DNA of 64,000 nt, taken from Calothrix anomala FACHB-343 (GTDB lineage: Bacteria; Cyanobacteriota; Cyanobacteriia; Cyanobacteriales; Nostocaceae). The stretch is from contig NZ_JACJQG010000019.1 of the NCBI RefSeq assembly GCF_014696435.1, positions 1 to 64,000 on the forward strand, read 5' to 3'. The position numbers and the translations under genes were made by a program. A model generated the notes under the pieces. That model made no database searches, had not been told where the DNA came from, and saw nothing but the letters and a program-made list of their open reading frames with translations. This document shows positions 25,250 to 33,597 of this stretch, piece after piece (position 1 is the stretch's first letter; each line of letters opens with the position of its first letter).

Positions 25250-26590
25250 ATGACAGCCTTAAACTTAAACAGAATCAGGTTTAGCAATAACTCGGATGTT
25301 GTTAATCCAAATAGAGCAATATACAATCCCCGATTTGCTTATGTAAATACATTAAACGGAGATGATAGAATCATCGGTACTTCTAGCATTAGCGCTGATT
25401 TTGGTTTAGGAGTTTATGTTGAGCTAGAAACAGGAAAAAGTAAGGGGAGATCCTTGGAAGTTCCCAATGCTAAAGCTGCTATTTCTACCTATGGGATTAA
25501 AAATGAAGGAGTGATTCATACCAATGATGGTAACGATGTAGTTAGAGGTAGAGCAATAGCAAATATCGGTGTAATTGCAGAAACAGTATCTCAAGCGATA
25601 GCTATTGCAGAAAAACGAGATGCAACAGCCATCGCTAGTGCTTTTGCATCCCTTAATGTCAATGCTAATGTTAACGGAATTGATAACTCATGGGGGGGAA
25701 TTTACACAGGTAAAGGCGATGACTCTGTCAGTGGTGATACTGAAGGTTCTATCAGTGCAGTAGCCATAGCTACTGTAGATGCTACAAGTATCGTAGAAGT
25801 TATCTGCAAAACCCCAGCTTCTGACACTCTGACAGCTTTCGCCAAAGCAGTAGCCACAAGTTTAGCCACAGGAAGCATCACCGCCACGGGGATTAAGAAT
25901 ACTAGCGGAACAATTTTCACTGGTAAGGGTGATGATACCCTCACTGCGAGTGCTACTACTAGTACTGCTGGCTTTGCCGCAACTTATAGTTCGGCTTTCG
26001 CGAATGCAACATCAGATAATCAAGCTTTAGCCTTTGCTGTTGCTAAAGCTAGTACTGAAGTTAATGATAAAGCGATCGCTATTGACAACAATAGGGGCTG
26101 GATTGCTACTGGTCGCGGAGACGATATTATAGAAGCTACTGCTAAAGCTTATAAAACCGCGATCGCCATTGACAACAATCGCGGCTCAATTAATACCGGG
26201 CTTGGTAACGATAAAATCATTGCCAAAGCTACAGGAGACAACAGTTACGGCATATTTGGCGGCACTATTGATACAGGTAGAGGAAACGATACCTTAATTG
26301 CCTCTAGTTTAGGCGGTGGCGTACAGATAAACTTAGGAGAAGGTGACGACTTTTTACAAGGATTTGGTCAGGCTATAATTGATGGTGGCAGAGGTTTCGA
26401 TACAATCAGCTTTGACGCTTACAACATTGGAAATTTTGAGATTAGTTTTGGCATTTATAATAGACAGAATAGTGTAATTTTTCAACTAGATGGCATCAGC
26501 GCGATCGCCACTGGTTTTGAGCAATTTAATTTTGCTAATGGCAGTTACAGCTACAATGATTTAATCTCTAACAATAGAGCTAATACTTAA
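25250..26590 (+). CDS. RTX-like calcium-binding repeat protein, paralog 2
   Basis: Paralog of the gene at 23459, with the same start pattern (RFSNNSDVVNPNRAIYNP here, WFSNNSDILNPREAIYNP there) and the same order of repeats. GD-type repeats include TGKGDDSVSG, TGKGDDTLTA, TGRGDDIIEA, NTGLGNDKI, DTGRGNDTL and LGEGDDFLQGFG, then IDGGRGFDTISFDAY. It is 36 residues longer, partly from an extra repeat pair (IAIDNNRG twice). The C-terminus is alike (TGFEQFNFANGSYSYNDL). No signal peptide is seen; type I export is likely. The pair arose by tandem duplication and has since diverged well beyond recent-copy similarity. Confidence 0.75.
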   Translation: MTALNLNRIRFSNNSDVVNPNRAIYNPRFAYVNTLNGDDRIIGTSSISADFGLGVYVELETGKSKGRSLEVPNAKAAISTYGIKNEGVIHTNDGNDVVRGRAIANIGVIAETVSQAIAIAEKRDATAIASAFASLNVNANVNGIDNSWGGIYTGKGDDSVSGDTEGSISAVAIATVDATSIVEVICKTPASDTLTAFAKAVATSLATGSITATGIKNTSGTIFTGKGDDTLTASATTSTAGFAATYSSAFANATSDNQALAFAVAKASTEVNDKAIAIDNNRGWIATGRGDDIIEATAKAYKTAIAIDNNRGSINTGLGNDKIIAKATGDNSYGIFGGTIDTGRGNDTLIASSLGGGVQINLGEGDDFLQGFGQAIIDGGRGFDTISFDAYNIGNFEISFGIYNRQNSVIFQLDGISAIATGFEQFNFANGSYSYNDLISNNRANT

Positions 26591-26643
26591 TCCTTTCTTT
26601 AATTGGCAATGATTTTGAGGAATAAAATCCTCACTACTAAATA

Positions 26644-26676
26644 ATATCCCCAACTTGTTTAAGAAGTCGGGGATAT
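26644..26676 (+). terminator. Strong hairpin after RTX paralog 2
   Basis: ATATCCCC-A-ACTT and the matching GAAGT-C-GGGGATAT pair around GTTTAA. A smaller hairpin (GAGGAATAAAATCCTC) precedes it at about 26618. There is no long T run, but this hairpin type is common behind cyanobacterial genes. Confidence 0.55.
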
Positions 26677-26689
26677 GACAGCATATTTC

Positions 26690-26922
26690 CAATTAGTGAG
26701 TTACAAATTATCGTTGATTGTAGGGGCACTGGCACTGCCATGCCCCCAAGGGCGTACTCATTTACCTGAATGGGGATTACCCTGTTGCCTGTTCCCTGTT
26801 GCCCGTTCCCTGTTCCCTATTAACTGATATTTACTGCCTTAAGAGTCGTGGAAAAATAAGTTAAACAATTTAATATTTGTAGTGCGGGCATCTTGCCCGC
26901 GCGAACAAGATGCTCGCACTAC
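26690..26922. repeat. Family C copy (inverted) and a 44-bp inverted repeat
   Basis: An inverted family C unit lies at about 26700-26770 (GTAGGGGCACTGGCACTGCC), followed by CCCTGTTGCC-type short repeats. A perfect-ended hairpin at 26879-26922 has arms GTAGTGCGGGCATCTTG and CAAGATGCTCGCACTAC. Confidence 0.7.
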
Positions 26923-26960
26923 TTATTTTTACTTGATGCTTTAAACTTACTTTACTTATT

Positions 26961-27120
26961 GGGAGCATCCCAATTTTGACGCAATACCCTCAAGGGTATT
27001 GCTATACCAACAAAGCCTGCCTTCGCAGGCTAAAAGTTTGATAGCCTGCGAAGTCAGGCTTCGTATTTCTAGCCCCACCCTTATAGGGTGAGGGCGTTTT
27101 TGCACATTTGGGATGCTCCC
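26961..27120. mobile_element. 160-bp foldback element with 8-bp target duplication (family F copy 1)
   Basis: Terminal inverted repeats GGGAGCATCCCAA and TTGGGATGCTCCC bound the element. The direct repeat TACTTATT lies at 26953-26960 and again at 27121-27128, a textbook target-site duplication. Inside are the hairpins AGCCTGCCTTCGCAGGCT and AGCCTGCGAAGTCAGGCTT, then TAGCCCCACCCTTATAGGG. Insertion occurred inside the stop codon of the dedA-type gene: removal restores AAT AAG TAA, and the present order reads AAT AAG TAG. The protein is unchanged. There is no coding capacity, so it would move in trans. Confidence 0.85.
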
Positions 27121-27722
27121 TACTTATTAGCTTTACTTTCTTGAATTACATGAAAAATTGATGGCAGTAAAGAAACAACAATAATCAAGCCGATAATCGG
27201 TAACAAGTATTTATCTACTTGTTCTGGTGGTAAAGATTTACCTAAAAAGAATCCTAAGCAAGTAATTCCAAATGTCCAGATAAAACCACCAACCAAGTTA
27301 TAAGACATAAATGTCCGATAATGCATTGAACCAACACCCGCCACAATTGGCGCAAAAGTGCGGACAATGGGGACAAACCGAGCTAAAACAATAGTTTTCT
27401 TCCCATGTTTGTTGTAAAACTTTTGGGTTTTAACAATATGTTTTTTATGAAATAACCATGAATCTTCTTTACTAAATAATTTTCTGCCAAATCTAAAGCC
27501 GGTAGCATAACCAACATTATCACCAAGGACAGCACAGATAAAAGCACCAATAATTAAAATCCAAATATTTAGTAAATGTTGAGACGCGACAAAGCCAGCA
27601 GTAAACAACAAGCTATCACCAGGAAGGAAAAAACCAATCAGCAAACCAGACTCAGCAAAGATAATTCCCCACACACCAAAATAGCCCAGTGATTTAATGA
27701 TTTCTGGTAAATCGAAATGCAT
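27120..27722 (-). CDS. DedA family membrane protein
   Basis: This is a DedA/SNARE-associated (VTT domain) family membrane protein; some members have been shown to flip lipid carriers such as undecaprenyl phosphate. The product is about 200 residues. Family features are FAESGLLIGFFLPGDSLLFTAGF near the N-terminus, GDNVGYATGFRFGR, and ARFVPIVRTFAPIVAGVGSM with the conserved arginines, plus five or so hydrophobic segments. ATG 27722 (MHFDLPEIIKSLGYFG) is preferred to the frame's first ATG at 27758. Its stop codon is TAG only because a foldback element inserted there. It is transcribed away from the ABC permease at 27844. Confidence 0.92.
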   Translation of the reverse strand: MHFDLPEIIKSLGYFGVWGIIFAESGLLIGFFLPGDSLLFTAGFVASQHLLNIWILIIGAFICAVLGDNVGYATGFRFGRKLFSKEDSWLFHKKHIVKTQKFYNKHGKKTIVLARFVPIVRTFAPIVAGVGSMHYRTFMSYNLVGGFIWTFGITCLGFFLGKSLPPEQVDKYLLPIIGLIIVVSLLPSIFHVIQESKANK

Positions 27723-27843
27723 AGAATATCGAACCTTTCCAGCAGAAACATACAACATCTTAGCCTTAGGCTATTTTGGGAAACGCAAACTAATATTAAG
27801 ATTACGTGAATATATTCCGTAAGTTTGCGGTAAGGGGTGGAAA

Positions 27844-28626
27844 ATGCAGAGATATCTCAGAGTGCTAAAGCTATTTTGGAGTACTGCGATCGCAGCTGAG
27901 TTGGAATATCGCATTAACTTTATTGTTGCTACCATCACCAGCTTAGGGAATCTCGCAGGTAGTCTGTTTGGGTTATTCTTGTTTTACAGCACTGGCTACA
28001 ATTTTGCAGGCTGGTCATGGGATGCTGCTTTAATTGTGCTAGGAATTTTTACGCTACTTCAAGGTTTTTCTTCTACCTTCCTCGCACCCAACTTAAATAA
28101 TATAGTCCGCCACGTACAAGAAGGAACTTTAGACTTTGTTCTCCTCAAACCTATCCGCAGTCAATTTTGGCTTTCTACCCACACCCTGTCACCTTGGGGA
28201 CTACCCGACTTAATTTTTGGTGGCGCGATAATTGGCTATGCTGGTAAACGCCTGGGCTTGAATATCAATAACTATTTAGTTAGTGCAGTACCTTTATTAT
28301 TAGGTTTGGTAATTCTTTACAGCCTGTGGTTTATGCTAGGCGCGACTAGCATTTGGTTTGTGAAAATATACAACGTTACCGAAGTTTTACGGGGTTTATT
28401 AGAAGCTGGCAGATACCCCATCGCTGCTTATCCTGCTGCTTATCGCTTTTTCTTTACCTTTGTTGTGCCAGTAGCTTTTTTAACTACAATCCCAGCAGAA
28501 GCTATGTTAGGACGAGGACAAATTACCTGGTTAATCGGTGGCATAATCTTGGCATTAGCACTATTTTTGCTTTCCACTTGGTTTTGGCGGTTCGCCTTGC
28601 GTTTTTATACCAGCGCTTCAAGCTAG
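27844..28626 (+). CDS. ABC-2 family transporter permease (DUF990-type)
   Basis: This 260-residue membrane protein has six hydrophobic helices and belongs to the PF06182-type ABC-2 permeases, which usually work with a second similar permease and an ATPase. Recognisable segments are AAELEYRINFIVATITS, NNIVRHVQEGTLDFVLLKPIRSQFWLS and LLEAGRYPIAAYP with VVPVAFLTTIPAEAMLG. The conserved ending WRFALRFYTSASS is present. The ATG is followed at once by QRYLRVLKLFW. No partner genes are adjacent. The substrate is unknown. Confidence 0.9.
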   Translation: MQRYLRVLKLFWSTAIAAELEYRINFIVATITSLGNLAGSLFGLFLFYSTGYNFAGWSWDAALIVLGIFTLLQGFSSTFLAPNLNNIVRHVQEGTLDFVLLKPIRSQFWLSTHTLSPWGLPDLIFGGAIIGYAGKRLGLNINNYLVSAVPLLLGLVILYSLWFMLGATSIWFVKIYNVTEVLRGLLEAGRYPIAAYPAAYRFFFTFVVPVAFLTTIPAEAMLGRGQITWLIGGIILALALFLLSTWFWRFALRFYTSASS

Positions 28627-28671
28627 CTCCTCATGAGAAAAACCCACAACCAAACATGAAAATCTCTATTC

Positions 28672-28755
28672 TCGGTACGCGCTTCGGGGCATGGCAGTGC
28701 CAATGCCCCTACAATCAACGATTATCTGTACCTCGCCAATCTGCAATTCGCTGTA
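28672..28755. repeat. Dispersed repeat, family C copy
   Basis: GGTACGCGCTTCGGGGCATG through GCCAATGCCCCTACAATCAACG, then a TCTGTACCTCGCCAATCTGC tail that also occurs near 17990 to 18030. Confidence 0.7.
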
Positions 28756-28765
28756 AATCACACAC

Positions 28766-29419
28766 TCACTCCCCTAGCCCCTCAAGATTATTTTTCACCC
28801 AAGTTTTAAAATTACGCATAGCTTGACTTCTGCCAATAGTTAAACACTGCTGAACATAGTCATTGACTAATTCAATAATAGGGATACCAGGAAAATTAGG
28901 ACTAGATTGAGACTTAATATATTTACCTGCTTGCAGCAAATTAATTTCTAATCCTTGCTGTGTATATCGCCACAGTTCAGGAACTCCCAAAAGCTCATAA
29001 TTTTCAAATCTGGTGCGGGATGTAATATCAATTTCAATCGCTAAATCTGGTGGGGGATCTACATTTAAATCAATCCGATTTTTGCCAATTACAACAGCTT
29101 GATTTTGAATATAAAAACTCGTATCTGGTTCTACAGCTTGCTGCATTCGCTCATTTTTCAGTGTTGTAGAACCAAAAGGTTCAAAATCTATTTGGAGTTT
29201 ATCTAATAAAAGTTTGACTAAATCACCAATAAATTCTTTATCTTTTTCATGTTCGGGTAGCGGCACCATAATTTCTAACCAACCATGACTATAAGAAATG
29301 CGTGCAGCACGGCGTTCTCCCATCTCTGCTAAAATATTTTCTAATTGTTGCCAACTTACATCTTTAAGCAGCATTTGTTGACCTGGTTTGACGATAATTT
29401 GTTGCAGTTCTAAAAGCAT
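28766..29419 (-). CDS. Uma2 family endonuclease-like protein (DUF820)
   Basis: This is a PD-(D/E)XK-fold protein of the Uma2/DUF820 family, expanded in cyanobacteria and of unproven function. The 217 residues show the family order: VSWQQLENILAEMGE, ARISYSHGWLEIMVPLPEHE, VEPDTSFYIQN, then the core PPPDLAIEIDITSRTRFE. The D-x-ExD and the following charged residues form the putative active site. The segment YELLGVPELWRYTQQGLEI closes the core. ATG 29419 is a clear start. It has no partner gene. Confidence 0.88.
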   Translation of the reverse strand: MLLELQQIIVKPGQQMLLKDVSWQQLENILAEMGERRAARISYSHGWLEIMVPLPEHEKDKEFIGDLVKLLLDKLQIDFEPFGSTTLKNERMQQAVEPDTSFYIQNQAVVIGKNRIDLNVDPPPDLAIEIDITSRTRFENYELLGVPELWRYTQQGLEINLLQAGKYIKSQSSPNFPGIPIIELVNDYVQQCLTIGRSQAMRNFKTWVKNNLEGLGE

Positions 29420-29462
29420 ATCGCCTCAGCAAATGGGTGTAGATATTATTTTAAATGCTGCG

Positions 29463-29577
29463 ATACCAATTCTCTGTGAGGCTGCACATTAACGCCCTCA
29501 CCCTAGAAGGGTGGGGCTACACAAACAAAGCCTGCAAAGGCAGGCTAATTATATGCATCTTCATAGAAAATTGGTAT
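29463..29577. mobile_element. 115-bp foldback element (family F copy 3)
   Basis: Ends ATACCAATTCTCTGTGA and TCATAGAAAATTGGTAT are inverted repeats with two mismatches. The interior carries CGCCCTCACCCTAGAAGGGTGGGGCTA and AACAAAGCCTGCAAAGGCAGGCTAA, matching in order and inverse sense the modules of the elements at 26961 and 31278. No target duplication is obvious. Confidence 0.7.
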
Positions 29578-29760
29578 GAGCTAAATTTCGGTTTTTGTGT
29601 AAATATTACAGAATATTCTCTGTTGAATATAATAAAAGCTCGCGATCGCCGATTCGCATTTCTTTTCTTTTTAAGAAATGTAAAATAATAAAAATATTTT
29701 TAATCCAAGATTAATAACTATTAAATAAGCAGATTGACACTGAAGTTTTGCATAGTAACT

Positions 29761-29790
29761 CTTAACCGTGCCTTACTAATTTATTAAAAA
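29761..29790 (+). promoter_or_regulatory. Candidate Pho box upstream of the phosphatase
   Basis: Three octamers CTTAACCG, CTTACTAA and ATTAAAAA are spaced exactly 3 bp apart (29761, 29772, 29783), giving the 11-bp periodicity known for cyanobacterial PhoB/SphR sites (PyTTAAPyPy-type repeats). They lie about 50 bases before the ATG of a PhoX-type phosphatase, which fits phosphate-starvation control. The second and third repeats are degenerate. Confidence 0.55.
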
Positions 29791-29838
29791 ATAATTTTTA
29801 TTGTCTTGATTACTGCTGTTTTTCCCCAAAAATTCTCA

Positions 29839-31266
29839 ATGAACTTATCAAGACGTAATTTCTTTAAACTCGCTGGTGCGAGTGCTATTGGCGTGACTAT
29901 GGTTTCTCCTCTAGAAGCATTCTATGCCAGAGTAGCTAGCGGTCACATACCCAAAGGTAGGGGTTTTGGTGCATTGGAACCAAAGTTTCCTGAGAACGTA
30001 TCTGAACTCAAAGACTTAGTAATTGATGGTATCAATTTAAGTTCACAACCTTTATTGAAACTTCCCCCTGGATTTAAATACCGTGCGCTCTCAATTAAAA
30101 CTCAACAAATGAGCGATGGTTTTGCTGTACCTGCAGGTCATGATGGTATGGCAGCGTTTCCCGGAAAAGGCAAGACTACAATTCTAGTGCGCAATCATGA
30201 GTTAGGTACTAGTTCTCCAAATCCAGTTTCTGGCTCAATAAAATACTCAAACGAAGCACAAGGTGGAACAACGACAATTGTTATTGGGCGTAACGGTGAA
30301 GTAATCAAACAGTTTAGTTCTTTAGCAGGAACAATTCGTAACTGTGCTGGAGGCCCCACACCTTGGGATAGCTGGATTAGCTGTGAGGAAACTTTCTCTA
30401 CCACTGTTGGTGGTACAAAAAAACATGGTTACAATTTTGAAGTAGTTGCCAATGCTAACAGTGGTTTAGTAACCCCAGTTCCCTTGGTAGATATGGGACG
30501 CTTTAGCCATGAAGCTGTGGCTGTAGACCCAAAAACTCATTATATTTACGAAACTGAAGACCGAAGTGATAGCTGCTTCTATCGGTTTGTACCTAAAGTT
30601 AGACCGAAAAAGCCAGGTGACTTAGCACGGGGTGGAACTCTGTACGCTTTGAAAATCAAAGCTTATCCCAACGGCGTAGATACAAGTAATATTAATACTC
30701 AGCTAATTCCCGTTGGTAAAGAACTGCCAGTAGAGTGGGTGAAAATTGACGATCCAGATCCCATTGAAGAAAGCAAAGCTAAAGGTTTGGGAGTGCGCTA
30801 CGAAGCCCAGCGTAAAGGAGCAGCAATTTTCTTTAGAGGTGAAGGCGCTTGGTATGGTAAAGGGCTAATTTACTTTATTTCTACTCAAGGTGGCCCCAAA
30901 GCTGTTGATTCTAGGGATCGCGGTAACGGTCAAATTTGGGTATACAATCCTCGTAAAGAAACACTGACTTTGCTGATTGAAGCATCTCCAACCGGTGATG
31001 TGCTCGATGAGCCAGATAATGTTACAGTTTCTCCCTTTGGCGATCTGTTCTTATGTGAAGATGGTGGCGGAGACAGCCAATATGTTGTGGGTGTAAACGA
31101 AGAGGGCGAAATTTATCAGTTTGCCTTCAATAACTTAAATGATAGTGAATTTGCCGGTGCTTGCTTCTCACCCGATGGTAAAACTTTGTTTGTGAATATT
31201 CAAAGTCCGGGAATTACCTATGCAATTTCGGGCCCTTGGAAGAAAAGACGCGCCTGGGATTTCTAG
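29839..31266 (+). CDS. PhoX family phosphatase (DUF839), Tat-exported
   Basis: PhoX-type alkaline phosphatases are calcium- and iron-dependent, periplasmic and Tat-exported, and release phosphate from organic esters. The 475-residue protein begins with a twin-arginine signal (MNLSRRNFFKLAGASAIGV). The DUF839 segments follow: DGFAVPAGHDGMAAFPG, TTILVRNHELGTSSPNP, then GGPTPWDSWISCEET containing the conserved cysteine. FSHEAVAVDPKTHYIYETED and EPDNVTVSPFGDLFLCEDGG come after these. ATG 29839 is preferred to TTG 29806 because it puts the RR motif near the start. A candidate Pho box lies upstream. Substrate range is not shown by sequence. Confidence 0.88.
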   Translation: MNLSRRNFFKLAGASAIGVTMVSPLEAFYARVASGHIPKGRGFGALEPKFPENVSELKDLVIDGINLSSQPLLKLPPGFKYRALSIKTQQMSDGFAVPAGHDGMAAFPGKGKTTILVRNHELGTSSPNPVSGSIKYSNEAQGGTTTIVIGRNGEVIKQFSSLAGTIRNCAGGPTPWDSWISCEETFSTTVGGTKKHGYNFEVVANANSGLVTPVPLVDMGRFSHEAVAVDPKTHYIYETEDRSDSCFYRFVPKVRPKKPGDLARGGTLYALKIKAYPNGVDTSNINTQLIPVGKELPVEWVKIDDPDPIEESKAKGLGVRYEAQRKGAAIFFRGEGAWYGKGLIYFISTQGGPKAVDSRDRGNGQIWVYNPRKETLTLLIEASPTGDVLDEPDNVTVSPFGDLFLCEDGGGDSQYVVGVNEEGEIYQFAFNNLNDSEFAGACFSPDGKTLFVNIQSPGITYAISGPWKKRRAWDF

Positions 31267-31277
31267 GCTAGGGGCTA

Positions 31278-31442
31278 GGGCGTGTTTTCAAACCCCAAAC
31301 GCCTTCAGGCTAAAGCCTGAGGCTATATTAACAAAGCCCACGCAGGTGGGCTAAAAAGCCTTATTTCTCGTAGTCCGCGCAGGCGGACTTGGTAGAGCTA
31401 GCCGCACCCTTGTAGGGTGACGGCGACTTTGAAAACACGCCC
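31278..31442. mobile_element. 165-bp foldback element (family F copy 2)
   Basis: Ends GGGCGTGTTTTCAAA and TTTGAAAACACGCCC are a perfect inverted repeat. The direct repeat TAGGGGCTA flanks it (31269-31277 and 31443-31451), a likely target duplication, although the flank is itself repetitive. Internal hairpins AGCCCACGCAGGTGGGCT and AGTCCGCGCAGGCGGACTT occupy the same places as AGCCTGC-type hairpins in copy 1, with paired changes on both sides of each stem. Confidence 0.8.
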
Positions 31443-31499
31443 TAGGGGCTAGGAAAGAGAGATTTTCATGTTTGGTTGTGAGATTTTCTCGTGATTAGC

Positions 31500-31565
31500 T
31501 AGCTTGAAAGATATATTGCTCTCTTATCCTCCTTGTCCCCCTTGTCCTCCTTGTCCTCCTTCGCT
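31500..31565. repeat. TCCTTGTCC short tandem repeat
   Basis: CCTCCTTGTCC units of about 9 bp precede the pdxJ leader. The rest of the 388-base gap is the foldback element and its flanks. Confidence 0.65.
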
Positions 31566-31654
31566 TCCCTTCCCAAGCGCGATCGCACTCACCTCTTTAG
31601 CAGCATTTCCGGTAAAATCAAGATCCGAAAGACTGAGGATCGGGAGAAACTAGG

Positions 31655-32377
31655 GTGCCTACACTCGGCGTAAACATTGACCACATTGCGACAATTCGAC
31701 AAGCACGGCGAACGGTGGAACCTGACCCCGTAGCGGCGGCGGTGCTGGCAGAATTAGGCGGTGCGGATGGGATTACAGTGCATCTACGGGAAGATAGAAG
31801 ACATATCCAAGATAGGGATGTGCGGCTTTTGCGGCAAACAGTCAGAACCCATTTAAATTTAGAAATGGCCGCTACAGCAGAAATGGTAGCGATCGCTCTC
31901 GATATTAAACCTGATTATGTAACTTTAGTACCCGAAAAACGCGAGGAAGTTACAACAGAAGGTGGTCTAGATATTGTCGGGCAAATTGCTAAGATAGAAG
32001 AAATAGTTGATAAATTGCAAAGTGGTGGCATTCCAGTTAGCCTATTTATCGACGCCGAACCGTCACAAATTGCAGCATCAGCTCAAGTAAAAGCAAAGTT
32101 CATTGAATTGCATACTGGGCAATATGCTGAGGCTGTCGATGAAGCTAGCCGCAAGCAAGAGTTAGCTGTATTAGCTAAGGGGTGCGAGCAAGCGATTCAA
32201 GCAGGATTGCGAGTAAATGCTGGTCACGGTCTTACCTACTGGAATGTTTATCCTGTGGCTAGTCTTCCGGGAATGGAAGAACTCAACATCGGTCATACCA
32301 TCATCTCACGTGCAGCTTTAGTTGGTTTAGAAAGAGCCGTGCGAGAGATGAAACTAGCAATCCGGGGAGAATTGTAA
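31655..32377 (+). CDS. pdxJ: Pyridoxine 5'-phosphate synthase
   Basis: PdxJ condenses 1-deoxyxylulose 5-phosphate with 3-amino-2-oxopropyl phosphate to make pyridoxine 5'-phosphate, the last ring-forming step of the DXP-dependent vitamin B6 route. The 240-residue TIM-barrel sequence has all family blocks: [75 protein letters not shown], and [11 protein letters not shown] followed by [12 protein letters not shown]. The start codon is GTG at 31655, giving the conserved PTLGVNIDH immediately. It is cytoplasmic and stands as a single gene. Confidence 0.97.
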   Translation: MPTLGVNIDHIATIRQARRTVEPDPVAAAVLAELGGADGITVHLREDRRHIQDRDVRLLRQTVRTHLNLEMAATAEMVAIALDIKPDYVTLVPEKREEVTTEGGLDIVGQIAKIEEIVDKLQSGGIPVSLFIDAEPSQIAASAQVKAKFIELHTGQYAEAVDEASRKQELAVLAKGCEQAIQAGLRVNAGHGLTYWNVYPVASLPGMEELNIGHTIISRAALVGLERAVREMKLAIRGEL

Positions 32378-32563
32378 AGCTGTTGACGGTTGACTGTTGA
32401 CTGTTGACAGACTTAAAAGCCTTTTATTGTTAGGGTTTTATCTTAGCTGGATGTCCTATCTATTTGGCTACAGCTATAGATGGTTAATTTAGTTAATAGC
32501 TCAGAGGGGTCAATAACTGCGTAATCCGTGGAAATTTGGGAGCAAATCTTCAGTAAGACTTCT

Positions 32564-33280
32564 ATGAGCGCAACACAATCTAACAGTCTGCCACTTTGGG
32601 TACAGGATCGAGATAAAGTTATTGAAGGAAGTACTGATGCCCAATGGCGCTATCAGACACCTCCTGATTATTCTCGGTCTAACGAGAATTTAGCTAAAGA
32701 AAGTACAACCCATCACTTAGAAGGTAGCCTGGAAGCGATCGTGCAAAACCTGGTAAGAACCTTTGAAATGGAAGTGTCTTTCAAAAGTAACCCACAACAG
32801 TGGTTATCTGTTGTTAACGACAAGTTTCGTGTAAGTACTAACGGAGGTCAAGAATACACAGCTACAGAGTTATCAGCCAAAGGTACTTACAATTTATTTA
32901 TGGCTGATTCAGAGCATTATCAAGCGTCGGCGGAAAGCTTTGAATCATCACATCAAATCTTCCATTCCACATTTCCTCAAGGCTTTCCTTGGGAAGTTTT
33001 GGAAGTGTATTCCGGCCCGCCAACTGTGACATTCAAGTGGCGACACTGGGGACATTTTCAAGGTGCATATAAAGACTATGCGCCGACTGGAGAGACAGTA
33101 GAAATTATCGGTATCAGCGTTGCTAGAGTTACCGATGACTTGCGCATAACTTCCTTGGAACACTACTTTGACAATACGCTGTTTTTAGATAAACTAACAG
33201 CTGGCGGTAAACTCCCAAGTAGTAACAAAGCAAGTACTTGTCCCTTCAGTTCTTGGTTTAAAAAAGTCAAGAAGAGTTAA
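32564..33280 (+). CDS. NTF2-like protein related to plant pathogen-related protein
   Basis: This soluble protein of about 238 residues has an NTF2/SnoaL-like C-terminal half. The blocks EVLEVYSGPPTVTFKWRHWG, GAYKDYAPTGETVEIIGISV and SLEHYFDNTLFLDKL strongly resemble the plant pathogen-related protein family and ester-cyclase-like SnoaL proteins as I remember them. The N-terminal half (LPLWVQDRDKVIEGSTDAQWRYQTPPDYS) is also typical of the plant proteins. No reaction is established. ATG 32564 (MSATQSNSLPLW) is preferred to GTG 32528. No signal peptide is seen. Confidence 0.75.
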   Translation: MSATQSNSLPLWVQDRDKVIEGSTDAQWRYQTPPDYSRSNENLAKESTTHHLEGSLEAIVQNLVRTFEMEVSFKSNPQQWLSVVNDKFRVSTNGGQEYTATELSAKGTYNLFMADSEHYQASAESFESSHQIFHSTFPQGFPWEVLEVYSGPPTVTFKWRHWGHFQGAYKDYAPTGETVEIIGISVARVTDDLRITSLEHYFDNTLFLDKLTAGGKLPSSNKASTCPFSSWFKKVKKS

Positions 33281-33536
33281 AATAATTCGTAATTGATAAT
33301 TCGTAATTCGTAATTAAAGTTGGTTAGGGCTTACGCATCAACTAGGGAATGTAGAGACAATTTATCAATTACCTCTACAGTCAATTCAGACTTTTACCTA
33401 ATTGTTGCGTAAGTTCTGTTTGTTTCCATGAGCGATCGCCAAATCGCCGGCAATAAAGCCACCTGCAAACCCAGGTGAATTCAAGCTAAAAATTACGAAT
33501 TACGAATTCCGAACTACGAATTAGCGATCGGTTAAT
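33281..33536. repeat. AATTCGT tandem units and a foldback repeat
   Basis: TAATTCG heptamers lie at 33287-33318 and in inverse sense near 33490-33525 (ATTACGA). Between them a foldback with GGGCTTACGCATCAA and TTGTTGCGTAAGT ends occupies 33327-33417. No gene is seen in this 317-base gap. Confidence 0.65.
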
Positions 33537-33597
33537 TTTTCCAGGTACAGTTTATATACTGTAGTTGGCAGAAATCGTTAGTAACCACGGGATGAAA

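Noticed and set aside
28353-28826. 157-residue plus-strand frame overlapping the ABC permease and Uma2 ends
   Set aside because: It overlaps two well-supported genes in other frames and has no domain.
29455-29688. 77-residue plus-strand frame
   Set aside because: It begins inside a foldback element and shows no family features.
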